Of a stretch of 64,000 nucleotides of DNA, positions 24,719 to 33,552 are shown piece after piece. A program made the position numbers and the translations under genes. The notes below the pieces were generated by a model, which ran no database searches, was not told the origin of the DNA, and saw only the letters and a list, made by a program, of their open reading frames with translations. The stretch comes from Mesorhizobium sp. WSM4311 (lineage in GTDB: Bacteria > Pseudomonadota > Alphaproteobacteria > Rhizobiales > Rhizobiaceae). How positions within the stretch are numbered: position 1 is the first letter of the stretch; each line of letters begins with the position of its first letter. The stretch lies in contig NZ_NSFV01000009.1 in assembly GCF_002295115.1 (NCBI RefSeq), positions 62,001-126,000 of the forward strand, written 5' to 3'.

Positions 24719-25777
24719 ATGACCGAAACCGACCTCGTCCCCGTCTTCGACGGCCACAACGATACGCTGCTCAGGCTGTATCAATCGAAGGACAGGGACG
24801 TCGAAAAGCTGTTCGTCGAAGGCAAGTCGGGCGGCCATATCGACCTGCCGCGCGCCAAGGCGGGCGGCTTCGCCGGCGGCATGTTCGCGATCTTTCCGCC
24901 GCCGGTCGAGAAAGCCAGGCGCAGCGCCGTACCCTTGGCGCCGAGCGACAGCGAGCCGCTGCCGCCGGAGGTGCCGCGCGCCGATGCGCTCAACTCGACA
25001 ATCGCGATGGCCTCGATCCTGTTTCGGCTGGAGCGGGCTGGGGCTCTGGCCGTCTGCCGTACAGCCGGCGACATACACAACGCCATGGCCAAGGGCACGA
25101 TCGCCGCGGTGTTCCATATCGAGGGCGTCGAGGCGATCGATCCCGAACTGACCATGCTCGACGTGTTGCATGCCGCCGGCCTGCGCTCGCTCGGCATCGT
25201 CTGGAGCCGGCCGAATGCTTTCGGTCACGGCGTGCCGTTCCGCTTTCCATCCTCGCCGGATACCGGCCCGGGGCTGACCGATGCCGGCAAGGCGCTGGTC
25301 AAGGCCTGCAACGAACTGAAGATCATGATCGATCTTTCGCATCTCAACGAGAAAGGTTTTCGCGATGTCGCTGGTCTCAGCGACGCGCCGCTGGTCGCCA
25401 CCCACTCCAACGTGCATGCTCTCTGCACCCATTCACGCAACCTCACCGACTGGCAGCTCGGCGCCATACGCGAGTCCGGCGGCATGGTCGGGCTGAACTT
25501 CGCCACCGGCTTCCTGCGCGAGGACGGCCGCATGAATGCCGACACCAGCCTCGACATAATGGTGCGTCATGTCGATTCCCTGCTGCAGGCGCTGGGTGAG
25601 GACGGCGTCGGCCTGGGCTCCGATTTCGACGGCGCCATGATCCCGGCGGTCATCGGCGACGTCGCCGGCCTGCCGAAGCTGATCGACGCCTTGGCCGCGC
25701 GTGGTTTTGGCCGTGCCCTGATCGAGAAGATCGCTTACCGCAACTGGCTGAGCATGCTCGAAAGAACCATTGGGTAG
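24719..25777 (+). CDS. Membrane-dipeptidase-family (M19) metallopeptidase
   Basis: About 352 residues from the ATG at 24719; a GTG at 24689 would add ten. The M19 (renal dipeptidase) zinc site is visible: H-x-D in FDGHNDTLLRL near the start, the glutamate in FHIEGVEAID, histidines in VATHSNVHALCTHSRNLTD, and D in GLGSDFDGA. No signal peptide is present, so it is cytoplasmic. Rhizobial members hydrolyse dipeptides, including ones with D-residues, and sometimes other amides. It stands alone, convergent with the neighbouring catabolic cluster, and may or may not be functionally part of it. Confidence 0.85.
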   Translation: MTETDLVPVFDGHNDTLLRLYQSKDRDVEKLFVEGKSGGHIDLPRAKAGGFAGGMFAIFPPPVEKARRSAVPLAPSDSEPLPPEVPRADALNSTIAMASILFRLERAGALAVCRTAGDIHNAMAKGTIAAVFHIEGVEAIDPELTMLDVLHAAGLRSLGIVWSRPNAFGHGVPFRFPSSPDTGPGLTDAGKALVKACNELKIMIDLSHLNEKGFRDVAGLSDAPLVATHSNVHALCTHSRNLTDWQLGAIRESGGMVGLNFATGFLREDGRMNADTSLDIMVRHVDSLLQALGEDGVGLGSDFDGAMIPAVIGDVAGLPKLIDALAARGFGRALIEKIAYRNWLSMLERTIG

Positions 25778-25787
25778 CGCGCTGGCG

Positions 25788-26033
25788 CTACTCGAAACCG
25801 ATCCTTTTGAGCCAATCCTTGCCGACGCCGCGGTCGCGGATGATCGGCAGCGGATTCTCCTTGTCGAGCCGCGCGCAGATGCGGTAGACCTCGAGCGTCT
25901 CGGCGCTCATCTCGCCGCGCTTGTAGAAGAACATGGCGGCGGCATAGCGCGTGCGGCCCGACCATTTTTCGCCGAGCGGCGTGTTGACCAGCTCCCACTG
26001 CTCGGCGGCCTCCAGCTCCGCTTCGTCGGTCAT
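25788..26033 (-). CDS. 81-residue protein, last gene of the demethylase operon
   Basis: A small acidic soluble protein (MTDEAELEAAEQWELVNTPLGEKWSGRTRYAAAMFFYKRGEMS...). It starts two bases after the GcvT-like gene, so it is very likely translated with it. I chose ATG 26033; an upstream in-frame start would lie inside the preceding gene. The mid-region RYAAAMFFYKRGEMSAETLEVYRICARLD is probably a helical fold. I do not recognise the family. Tight coupling suggests an accessory role with the upstream folate enzyme. Confidence 0.72.
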   Translation of the reverse strand: MTDEAELEAAEQWELVNTPLGEKWSGRTRYAAAMFFYKRGEMSAETLEVYRICARLDKENPLPIIRDRGVGKDWLKRIGFE

Positions 26034-26035
26034 GG

Positions 26036-27295
26036 TCAGAAATCCGCCGGCGGAGTGGCGGTGCGGCGGTCGAGCTTGATGAAGGGCCGCGCCACCACCG
26101 TGGCCCGTTTCATCAGCTTCTGATACTGCAGCTCGCGCATGGCGTAGATCTCGACCCAAAGGTCTTCCACGACAGTATCACCATAGGGCCGCGCCAGCGA
26201 GGCGATGGCGATGTTGCGCTTGGCCATTGGCGACCACATGGCGGCGCTGACCAGTCCGACCTCCTGATGCTTCCTGTGATAGACGATGGCGTGTTCGGCC
26301 GGGATGTTGCCCTCGATCTCCAGCCCGACCAGCACATGGCGCAGCCTGCGTTTGGCGCGCGCCTCGAGGATGGCGCGGCGGCCGTTGAAATGGGCTTTCC
26401 GCGGATCGATCATGAAGCCGAGACCGATCTCGTCGGGCCTGCGCAAGCGATCGGCGCGGATGGCGTGCTCGGCGGTGGTGAAGTCGGCATTGGCAACGAT
26501 CAGCCCGGCCTCGAGTCGCGCGCGATTGAGGGCGGTGTAGCCGATGGCGCGGATCCCGCGCAGCTCGCCCGCCGCCATCAGCCGGTCCCAGAGGCTCAGC
26601 GCCCTGTCGGCTGGCACGAACAGTTCGTAGCCTAGATCGCCGGTGAAGCCGGTGCGCGAGATGGTGACGGAAGTGTCGTCGTGCGGGAAATACGCAAGGT
26701 CGAAAACCCTGAGCTTCTCGACACCAGCGAAGCCGGCATCGCGCAGCACTGCGAAGGAGGTTGGCCCCTGCAATGCCAGCCCGGCGACGGCCTCGGTTTC
26801 TTCCTCGACGATGACGTCGAAACCAATGGCGCTGTCGAGCAGCCAGGGCAGATGCCGCTCCTGCGAACACAGGCGGAAACGCGTCGGCGACAGGCGAAAC
26901 AGCGTGCCGTCGTCGAGGACAAACCCCTCGTCGTCACACCATGCCGTGTAGTGGACACGGCCGGGCCTGAGTTTTGTCACATCGCGCAGCGTGACGCGGT
27001 CGAGGAAGGCTTCGGCATCCGGCCCCTCGATCCGGTATTTGGTCATCGGCGAGATGTCGAACAGCGCCGCCTGGCTGCGGATGGCGAAATATTCGAGTTC
27101 CTCGTCCCACAGCGAATGCGGCGCGTGGTAGCCGGCCCAATTGTACCAGTCCTGGGTTTTGGCCAATGCGTCGAGGCGGGGCTGGAACGGCGTGCCGAGG
27201 CGCAGCGTGCGGAAATGCGATTGCGCGGCGATGCGGGCGGAGACAGCCGCATCGGCCGTCTTTGCAACGGACTTCTTCCTGGTTGCCTGGGCCAT
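26036..27295 (-). CDS. GcvT-like folate-dependent aminomethyl/methyl transferase
   Basis: A 419-residue cytoplasmic protein of the GcvT/DmdA superfamily. Landmarks are the N-terminal WYNWAGYHAPHSLWDEELEYFAIRSQAALFDISPMTKYRIEGPDA block, FTGDLGYELFVPAD in the folate-binding region, and a C-terminal barrel with AIASLARPYGDT. Family members move one-carbon units from glycine, dimethylglycine, DMSP or aromatic ethers to tetrahydrofolate. There is no fused oxidoreductase domain, but two FAD oxidoreductases precede it in the operon. I infer demethylation of an N- or S-methylated compound; the exact reaction is unknown. Confidence 0.82.
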   Translation of the reverse strand: MAQATRKKSVAKTADAAVSARIAAQSHFRTLRLGTPFQPRLDALAKTQDWYNWAGYHAPHSLWDEELEYFAIRSQAALFDISPMTKYRIEGPDAEAFLDRVTLRDVTKLRPGRVHYTAWCDDEGFVLDDGTLFRLSPTRFRLCSQERHLPWLLDSAIGFDVIVEEETEAVAGLALQGPTSFAVLRDAGFAGVEKLRVFDLAYFPHDDTSVTISRTGFTGDLGYELFVPADRALSLWDRLMAAGELRGIRAIGYTALNRARLEAGLIVANADFTTAEHAIRADRLRRPDEIGLGFMIDPRKAHFNGRRAILEARAKRRLRHVLVGLEIEGNIPAEHAIVYHRKHQEVGLVSAAMWSPMAKRNIAIASLARPYGDTVVEDLWVEIYAMRELQYQKLMKRATVVARPFIKLDRRTATPPADF

Positions 27296-27298
27296 GAC

Positions 27299-28864
27299 CT
27301 ATCCCTTCATCGCAATGATGCGCCGCGCCGCGTTGAGGCCTGGGGCGCCGGAGACGCCGCCACCGGGATGCGAGCCGGCGCCGGCCAGGAACAGCCCTTC
27401 GAGCGGCGTGTCGTAGCCCGACCAGCCGGAGACGGGCCGCGAGATCAGCATCTGGTCGGCCTGCAACTCGCCATGGTGCCAGTGACCGCCGGGCATGCGG
27501 TAGCGCATCTCGATATCGGCCGGTGTCAGAAGCTCGGCGTGAACGACGCTCTTGCCGATGCCGGGCGCGTAAGCCTCGAGCTGCGCCATGATCGCCTCGA
27601 GGAATTTCGGCTTGCCGGCAACCCAGCCTTCCTTCAACGCGTAGGGCGCGTATTGCACCACTGCCGACAGCACACAGGCGCCGTCGGGCGCGAGCGACGG
27701 ATCGGCGAGGCTGGGCAGCGTGATTTCCAGCACCGGCTCAGGCGAGAATTCGCCATACTTGCATGGGTTGAAGGCGCGCTCGACATGATCGGGCGAGGGC
27801 GCGATGACCAGGCGGCCCTTTTGAGCGGCGGCATCGGCACCGGTGAATTGCGGCGGCCGGTCGAGCGCCAGATGAAGCTTGGCGGCGTCGCCCTTCATGC
27901 GGATGCTTTTCATCTTGCGCACGAAACCGGTGTCGATCTCGCGCGGCCCGACAAGGTCGAGGAAGGTCGTTGCCGGATTGATCGCCGAGACAACAGTCCT
28001 GGCGCGCAGTTCCTCGCCACTGTCGAGCGCGACGCCGACGGCATGGCCCTTCTCGACGGTGATTCTTGCCACGGCAACCGACGTGCGGATGGCGACGCCG
28101 GCCTTCTCCGCCGCGGCGCGAATGGCGGCGACGACGGCGCCCATTCCGCCTTGCGGCAGGACCTGCGCACCGGCCGCTCCGCCGGTCTCGCCGGCCAGGC
28201 GATAGTAGAGGCCGAGCAACGAGGTTGGCGAGCGCGGGCCGAGATGGCTGCCGAGGGTGGCGTCGAAGGCGAGCAGGCCTTTCAGCCTGATATCTTCAAG
28301 TTGCTCGTCGAGCAGGTCGGCGACGTTCATCAAGAGCACGCGCAAGAAGTCGCGCATGTCTTCCTTGCCGAGTTTTTTCAGCGCCAACGCGGTCTGGCCA
28401 AGCCCTGCGGTCTCCATCAACGACATGCCGGCGAGATCGGGCGGCCGGCGGGAGAGGAAGGGCTTGAGGATGCCGGCATAACGCAGCAGTTGCGCGCGCA
28501 AGTCCTTCCAGGCGGACTGTTCGGAGGAACTGGCGCCGGTCAGCACCTCGCCATAGGCGCCATGCAGCATCAGCGCCGGACCGTCCATCGCTAGCGCCAC
28601 AGACGGCAGGAAGTCGGCGCGGGCGAATTGCAGCCCATGCGTCTCCAGTTCCAGCGTCTTCACCACGTCGGGGTGCAGCCGATTCAGCAGGTGAGCGATC
28701 GACGAGACGCGAAAGCCCGAGGCGAATTCCTCGGTGCGCGCGGCGCCGCCGACTTCGCTGCCTGCCTCCAGCACCAGCACCTTGCGGCCGGCCTTGGCCA
28801 GCGTGGCGGCGGCGACGAGGCCGTTGTGGCCGCCGCCGATGACGATTGCATCAAATGACGTCAT
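27299..28864 (-). CDS. PYROXD2/phytoene-desaturase-like FAD oxidoreductase, second copy
   Basis: A 521-residue flavoprotein. The dinucleotide-binding motif is DAIVIGGGHNGLVAAATLAKAGRKVLVLEAGSEVGG near residue 5, and the C-terminal FAD contact is LFLAGAGSHPGGGVSGAPG. It overlaps the end of the first copy by 14 bases and sits three bases before the GcvT-like gene. It is clearly paralogous to the neighbour but diverged. The family acts on carotenoids, amines and other hydrophobic or amine substrates; in this setting amine oxidation is the likeliest role. Confidence 0.85.
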   Translation of the reverse strand: MTSFDAIVIGGGHNGLVAAATLAKAGRKVLVLEAGSEVGGAARTEEFASGFRVSSIAHLLNRLHPDVVKTLELETHGLQFARADFLPSVALAMDGPALMLHGAYGEVLTGASSSEQSAWKDLRAQLLRYAGILKPFLSRRPPDLAGMSLMETAGLGQTALALKKLGKEDMRDFLRVLLMNVADLLDEQLEDIRLKGLLAFDATLGSHLGPRSPTSLLGLYYRLAGETGGAAGAQVLPQGGMGAVVAAIRAAAEKAGVAIRTSVAVARITVEKGHAVGVALDSGEELRARTVVSAINPATTFLDLVGPREIDTGFVRKMKSIRMKGDAAKLHLALDRPPQFTGADAAAQKGRLVIAPSPDHVERAFNPCKYGEFSPEPVLEITLPSLADPSLAPDGACVLSAVVQYAPYALKEGWVAGKPKFLEAIMAQLEAYAPGIGKSVVHAELLTPADIEMRYRMPGGHWHHGELQADQMLISRPVSGWSGYDTPLEGLFLAGAGSHPGGGVSGAPGLNAARRIIAMKG

Positions 28865-30470
28865 GGGCCGGGCTCATATGCGAGGTGGATTTGGCGAGAT
28901 CGCGCAGGATTTCGGCTGCCGCATTGCGGCCGGGCGCGCCCATGACACCGCCGCCCGGGTGGGTCGAGGAGCCGCACATATAGAGCCCGCCGACCGGCGA
29001 GCGGTATTGCGCGTAGCCCGGCACCGGGCGGTTGAACAGAAGCTGGTCGAAGGTCAGTTCACCCTGGAAGATATTGCCTTCCGTCAAGCCGACCTCGGCC
29101 TCGATTTCGCGCGGCGTGCGCACCTCCATATGGACGATGCGGTCGCGGAAGCCGGGCGAGTACTCGGCGATCTGCGCGATCACGCTTTCGGCGAAACCGT
29201 CACGGTCGGCATCGGTCCAGTCGCGGCCGTTCACCTTGGGCGGCGCGTATTGCACGAAGCAGCTCATGAAGTGCTTGCCCGGCGGCGCCATGGTCGGGTC
29301 GAGCGTCGTCGGGATGACCATGTCGAGGAAGGGATCGGCCGACCAGCGCCCGGCCTTCCAGTCGTCATAGGCGCGCTCCATGCGCTCCATCGAATCGGTG
29401 AAATGCATGTCACCGCGATAGACCGGCGAATCCTTCGGCAGCGCCGGGAATTCCGGCAGCGAATCCAGCGCGATGTTGACCTTGCCGGAGGAGCCGCGGA
29501 TCTTGAAGTTCTTCACCCGGCGCAGGAAAATGTCGGGCAGTTCCCTTTCCCCGACGAGCTTCAGGAAGGTGCGCTTCACGTCGGCATTGGAGACGACGAG
29601 CTTGCCGTAAACCTCCTCGCCGCCGGCCAGCACCACGCCCCTGGCCTTGCCTCGGCTCACCAGCACATGGTCGACCTCGGCGCCGGTGCGGATGGTGCCG
29701 CCCGAGGCCTTGAACGATGCGGCCAATGCCTTGGTGACCGCGCCCATGCCGCCGCGCGCATAGCCCCAGGCACCGACCGAGCCGTCGACCTCGCCCATAT
29801 AGTGATGCAAGAGCACGTAGGCCGTGCCGGGTGACATCGGTCCGAGCGCGGTGCCGATGATCCCCGACAAAGCGAAGTTCGCCTTGATGACATCGGTCTC
29901 GAAATACTCATCGAGGAAGTCCGAGATCGACATCGTCCAGAAGCGCAGCGTCAGCGCCATTTCTTCCGCCGACAGGCCGGCGAATTTCTTGCCGAGATAG
30001 AGCAGTTCGCCAAGGTCGCGCGGCTTGAAACTGGTCGGGTCGGGCGCGGTGCGCATCAGCAGCGGCTGGATGAAGCGGCATTGCCGCGTCACGTCGCGAG
30101 CGTAGCGGTCATAGGCCTCGGCGTCGCGCCTGGAGAAGCGGGCGAATTCGCGGCGGTGCGCATCATGGTCGCGGTAGTTGGCGAGATAGTCACCATCCCT
30201 CGTGAACACCGCGCCGCCCTCATAGGAAATGACCTGCAGGCCGAAGCGCGGCAGTTCGAGGTCGCGCATGATTTCCGGGCGAAACAGCGAGCAGACATAG
30301 GAGCAATTGGAATAGACGAAGCCCGGCGTCACCTCGCGGCTGGTGGCCGCACCCCCGACCCAGCCGTTCTTCTCCACCACCAGCACGTCGAGCCCGGCGC
30401 GCTGCAGGTAGCAGGCATTGACCAGGCCATTGTGTCCGCCGCCGATGACGATCGCGTCCCAAGCTTTCAT
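28851..30470 (-). CDS. PYROXD2/phytoene-desaturase-like FAD oxidoreductase, first copy
   Basis: A 539-residue flavoprotein that heads the leftward operon. FAD binding is shown by DAIVIGGGHNGLVNACYLQRAGLDVLVVEKNGWVGG near residue 5 and by LYMCGSSTHPGGGVMGAPGRNAA near the end. The operator-like palindrome at 30649-30664 lies in the shared upstream region with the methyltransferase-TetR operon. The ribosome site is weak. Both copies are in one operon with a folate enzyme, so they may oxidise successive intermediates, or form a heterodimer. Confidence 0.85.
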   Translation of the reverse strand: MKAWDAIVIGGGHNGLVNACYLQRAGLDVLVVEKNGWVGGAATSREVTPGFVYSNCSYVCSLFRPEIMRDLELPRFGLQVISYEGGAVFTRDGDYLANYRDHDAHRREFARFSRRDAEAYDRYARDVTRQCRFIQPLLMRTAPDPTSFKPRDLGELLYLGKKFAGLSAEEMALTLRFWTMSISDFLDEYFETDVIKANFALSGIIGTALGPMSPGTAYVLLHHYMGEVDGSVGAWGYARGGMGAVTKALAASFKASGGTIRTGAEVDHVLVSRGKARGVVLAGGEEVYGKLVVSNADVKRTFLKLVGERELPDIFLRRVKNFKIRGSSGKVNIALDSLPEFPALPKDSPVYRGDMHFTDSMERMERAYDDWKAGRWSADPFLDMVIPTTLDPTMAPPGKHFMSCFVQYAPPKVNGRDWTDADRDGFAESVIAQIAEYSPGFRDRIVHMEVRTPREIEAEVGLTEGNIFQGELTFDQLLFNRPVPGYAQYRSPVGGLYMCGSSTHPGGGVMGAPGRNAAAEILRDLAKSTSHMSPAHDVI

Positions 30471-30494
30471 TGTGGCCCGGCCTGTTTGTTTCCA

Positions 30495-30562
30495 AGCAGT
30501 TCCCCAAGGAAAGCGCTACGCGCTTTTCCCGGGAAGACCGCTCGCACCTTTCCTGGAATTGC
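30495..30562 (-). repeat. Intergenic repeat family B, copy 2
   Basis: On the minus strand this reads GGGCAATTCCAGGAAAGG...GAGCGG...TTCCCGGGAAAAGCGCGTAGCGCTTTCCTTGGGGAACTG, closely matching the first part of the copy at 42803. It lies within 25 bases of the FAD oxidoreductase start, so it is probably transcribed as part of that 5' leader. Confidence 0.72.
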
Positions 30563-30648
30563 CCTGTGCGACCCGCTGTTCATTTTTGCGTGATCTGTTC
30601 CCGAATACGCGGAATTTGGCATGGTATCGGCCATTCTGTCCAGTCATT

Positions 30649-30664
30649 CTGAATGAATGTTCAA
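30649..30664. promoter_or_regulatory. Putative BetI-like TetR operator, site a
   Basis: CTGAA-N6-TTCAA, one mismatch from the TTGAA-N6-TTCAA pattern of sites b (39051) and c (41831). It also overlaps CATTC-N5-GAATG. It sits between the divergent FAD-oxidoreductase operon and the methyltransferase-TetR operon. The pattern resembles published BetI sites (TTGA...TTCAA). Confidence 0.6.
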
Positions 30665-30748
30665 CAAATGATATTGCGTTTTCCCCGGTATGCGCTACGC
30701 TTTGCCGGCGTTCGAAACGAGCATTCATCGATTGGGGATCGAGGGCTG

Positions 30749-31531
30749 ATGATCGAAACGGCAGATGCCGAGTATGACGATACCGCCATCCGCTTCCTCG
30801 AGGCGCTGTGGGGCGATGGCTACCTGTCGCCGGGTGGACCTGAAGAAGTCGACCGGGTTGTCGAAGGGCTCTCGCTCAAGGGCAAGACGATTCTCGATAT
30901 TGGCTGCGGCTCCGGCGGCATCACGCTGCATCTGGTCGAGCGCCATGGCGTCGCCCACGCCACCGGCTTTGATGTCGAACAGCCGGTGATCGAGGCGGCC
31001 AGGCGGCGAGCCGCCGCGGGTGGCACCGAGCGTGCCAGCTTCATTCAGGCGCCGCCCGGGCCGCTGCCTTTCGCCGATCGCTGTTTCGACGTCGTGGACG
31101 CGCTGCTGCATGTGCCTGACAAGGACGGCCTGTTCGCCGAGATCTTCCGCGTGCTGAAACCGGGCGGCGTCTTTGCCGCCTCCAACTGGATGATCGGTCA
31201 TGACGGCGAACCGTCGCCCCAGATGAAGGCCTATATCGCGGCGGAAGGGCTGTCCTTCGCCATGGCCTCGCCGGTGCGCTATGCGCAAGCGATGCGGCAC
31301 GCCGGCTTTGCCAATGTCACCGTCAGGGACCGCAATCCCTGGTACCGCGAGGTGGCGCGTGGCGAGCTGGAAAGGCTGAAAGGACCGCTCTATGCGCCGG
31401 TCGCCGCCGTGGTCGGCGCTGCCTATGTCGACAAGAACATCAGAACCTGGGAGGCCATGCAGAAGGTCCTTGACAGTGGCGAGCACCGTCCCACTCATCT
31501 TCGCGGGTGGAAGCCGGATGCGATTGGATAG
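30749..31531 (+). CDS. SAM-dependent methyltransferase, phosphoethanolamine-methyltransferase-like
   Basis: About 260 residues from the ATG at 30749 (GAGGG just upstream); an earlier ATG at 30653 falls inside the operator and would add unlikely residues. Motif I is ILDIGCGSGG near residue 49, and PFADRCFDVVDALLHVPDK gives the post-I region. The opening FLEALWGDGYLSPGGPEEVDRVV recalls plant-type phosphoethanolamine N-methyltransferases (GEGFVSTGG). It precedes the TetR gene by six bases. A methyltransferase in a demethylation cluster is odd; it may act on an intermediate or the inducer. Confidence 0.75.
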   Translation: MIETADAEYDDTAIRFLEALWGDGYLSPGGPEEVDRVVEGLSLKGKTILDIGCGSGGITLHLVERHGVAHATGFDVEQPVIEAARRRAAAGGTERASFIQAPPGPLPFADRCFDVVDALLHVPDKDGLFAEIFRVLKPGGVFAASNWMIGHDGEPSPQMKAYIAAEGLSFAMASPVRYAQAMRHAGFANVTVRDRNPWYREVARGELERLKGPLYAPVAAVVGAAYVDKNIRTWEAMQKVLDSGEHRPTHLRGWKPDAIG

Positions 31532-31537
31532 CCGGCG

Positions 31538-32224
31538 ATGCTGGAGACGATCACACCCATGAAAACGGCAGACGCCAAGGATGCCCTCCTTGAACCGGCG
31601 GGGAAAGCCGAGACCGAGAAGCGGGGACGCAAGGCTTCGAAGGAGGTCCGTCAGCTGCAGCTGATCGAGGCGACGATCGATTCGCTGGCCAAGCGCGGCT
31701 ATGCCGAGACGACGATGGCCGATGTCGCCGATGGCGCGGGCCTGTCGCGCGGCATCGTCAACTTCCATTTCGAGAGCAAGGAAAAGCTGCTGATCGCGAC
31801 GCTGCAGCACATGTATGACGAGTATTCGGCGCATTGGCGCGCCGCCCTGCAGAAGGCAGGCGACGATCCGGCGCGGCAGCTGCAACAGCTGGTGTGGGCC
31901 GACTTCGACCGCTCGATCTGCAACAAGCGCAAGCTCGCCGCCTGGCTGGCCTTCTGGGGCGAGGCCAAGTCGCGGCCGACCTATCAGGCGCTGAGCAGCT
32001 CGCGCGACGCCTATTACCAGCAGGTCTTCGTCGATCTCTGCACGACGCTCAAGCACAGCGGCCCGTATGCCTATGAGCCGCAGGTGATGGCGCTGGCGCT
32101 GTCGGCCATGCTGGAGGGGCTGTGGCTGCGGCTGATGATGGGTACCGAGGACACAACGCGCGAAACTGCCTTGCAGGCCGCCAACGCTTTTTTGGCCGCT
32201 GCCTTCCCGAAGCACTACGGTTAG
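31538..32224 (+). CDS. BetI-like TetR-family transcription regulator
   Basis: A 228-residue repressor. A charged N-terminal tail precedes the HTH (about 42-88; LIEATIDSLAKRGYAETTMADVADGAGLSRGIVNFHFESKEKLL), and the ligand domain carries LAAWLAFWGEAKSRPTYQ and LALSAMLEGLWLRLMMG, both typical of BetI. BetI senses choline and controls glycine-betaine synthesis; here the nearby genes look catabolic, so a related methylated amine may be the ligand. Three matching palindromes in this cluster are its predicted sites. A shorter start at 31559 is possible. Confidence 0.87.
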   Translation: MLETITPMKTADAKDALLEPAGKAETEKRGRKASKEVRQLQLIEATIDSLAKRGYAETTMADVADGAGLSRGIVNFHFESKEKLLIATLQHMYDEYSAHWRAALQKAGDDPARQLQQLVWADFDRSICNKRKLAAWLAFWGEAKSRPTYQALSSSRDAYYQQVFVDLCTTLKHSGPYAYEPQVMALALSAMLEGLWLRLMMGTEDTTRETALQAANAFLAAAFPKHYG

Positions 32225-32272
32225 CAACATCCGGCCGCCAAGACCGGCAAGACCAAAAGAGGATGGAACAGC

Positions 32273-33355
32273 ATGAAAAAGCTTAGCCGACGCCTGACAT
32301 TGACATTGGCGCTGGGTGGCGCGCTTGCGGCTTCGGCGGCAGCGTTTGCCGTTGCCGCCGACAAGGACCTGATCGTGTTCGACTGGTCCGGCTATGAGGA
32401 TGCGAGCTTCCATCCGAAATATGTCGAGAAGAACGGCGATTCGCCGACCTTCGCCTTCTTCGGCGACGAGGACGAGGCGTTCGAGAAGGTGCGCTCGGGC
32501 TTCAAGGCCGATCTCGGCCACCCCTGCTCGCAGAGCGTGACGAAGTGGCGCGAGGCAGGCCTCCTGCAGCCGCTCGACACGGGGAAGATCACGGGCTGGA
32601 AGGACCTCAATCCCGGTATCATGGCGATGAAAAATCTCGCCACCACCGATGATGGCAAGGCGTGGTTCATGCCTTGGGATTGGGGCAACACGCAGCTCAC
32701 CTACAACTCCTCCAAGATCGACGCCAAGGACGTCCAGTCGCTGAAGGCGTTTGCCGATCCGAAGTTCAAGGGCCGGGTGTCGATCGGCGACAATGTCGAC
32801 GACGCCTATGCGCTGGCGAGCCTCGCCATTGGCCTCAAGGACTGGACCAAGATGACGGACGACCAGTTCAAGCAGGCTTCCGACTTCCTGCGCCAGGTGC
32901 ACAAGAACGTCCGCTCCTACTGGACCGACACCACCGATATCGTGCAGCTGTTGAGCGGTGGCGAGGTCGACCTCGCCTGGGCCTGGAACGATGCCACGGT
33001 GCAGTCCGTCAAGGCAGGCGTGCCGATCAAGTCGATAAAGGATACGAATGAAGGCATCTCGACCTGGGTCTGTGGTTATGTGCTGTTCAAGGACGCGCCC
33101 GGCAACATCGACAAGGCCTATGATTATCTGAACGCCATCAACGATCCGGAGACAGCCAAGGTGCTGGTCAAGGACTGGGGCTATGGCCAGGCCAACGCCA
33201 AGGGCATGGCCGGCGTCGACCAGGCGATCCTCAGGGAAAAGGGCTATGACGACGTGCAGAAATTCGTCGACAAGACGCTGTTCCAGTCGCCGCTGCCGTC
33301 CGATCTCAAGCTGAAGATGATCGCCGAATTCGAGAAGATCAAGGCCGGGTACTGA
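32273..33355 (+). CDS. PotD/F-like binding protein, copy 1
   Basis: A 360-residue periplasmic protein with a signal peptide (1-28, ending AAFAVAA). It belongs to the spermidine/putrescine-type class (DKDLIVFDWSGYEDASFHPKYVEKNGD ... GFKADLGHPCSQSVTKWREAGLLQPLDTGKI). The likely pocket residues are in MPWDWGNT and AWAWND. It is closely similar along its length to the next gene but differs in the pocket. No transporter parts are adjacent on this strand; the PotABC set at 35956-38817 is the obvious partner. Its stop codon TGA lies in repeat A (33354). Confidence 0.87.
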   Translation: MKKLSRRLTLTLALGGALAASAAAFAVAADKDLIVFDWSGYEDASFHPKYVEKNGDSPTFAFFGDEDEAFEKVRSGFKADLGHPCSQSVTKWREAGLLQPLDTGKITGWKDLNPGIMAMKNLATTDDGKAWFMPWDWGNTQLTYNSSKIDAKDVQSLKAFADPKFKGRVSIGDNVDDAYALASLAIGLKDWTKMTDDQFKQASDFLRQVHKNVRSYWTDTTDIVQLLSGGEVDLAWAWNDATVQSVKAGVPIKSIKDTNEGISTWVCGYVLFKDAPGNIDKAYDYLNAINDPETAKVLVKDWGYGQANAKGMAGVDQAILREKGYDDVQKFVDKTLFQSPLPSDLKLKMIAEFEKIKAGY

Positions 33356-33426
33356 GCATGATCCCGAAAAGCGGGGGCCGGTTTTCTCGGACAAACGGGA
33401 GCCCGTTTTGTCCAGAGATCGTGCTC
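33354..33426. repeat. Intergenic repeat family A, copy 1
   Basis: Outer arms GAGCATGATC (33354-33363) and GATCGTGCTC (33417-33426), with inner CCGAAAAGCGGG...CCGGTTTT and CGGGAGCCCGTTTTG segments that can pair. The first base of the arm is the second base of the upstream stop codon, so the repeat supplies most of the TGA. It lies between the two binding-protein genes. Confidence 0.72.
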
Positions 33427-33552
33427 AAACAAGGAATGTAAGCTCTCGTCCCGGCTGCCCGCACGCTGCCGGCACGACGGCGGACGGGCCTCGCCAAAGC
33501 GGATGATTTCTCCTAACCTCGCAGAAGCTTTTTCGCGATGGGGGAGTTTGCC

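Noticed and set aside
30725..33394. Minus-strand open frame of 889 codons opposite the methyltransferase, TetR and binding protein
   Set aside because: Antisense to three recognisable genes; no family features.
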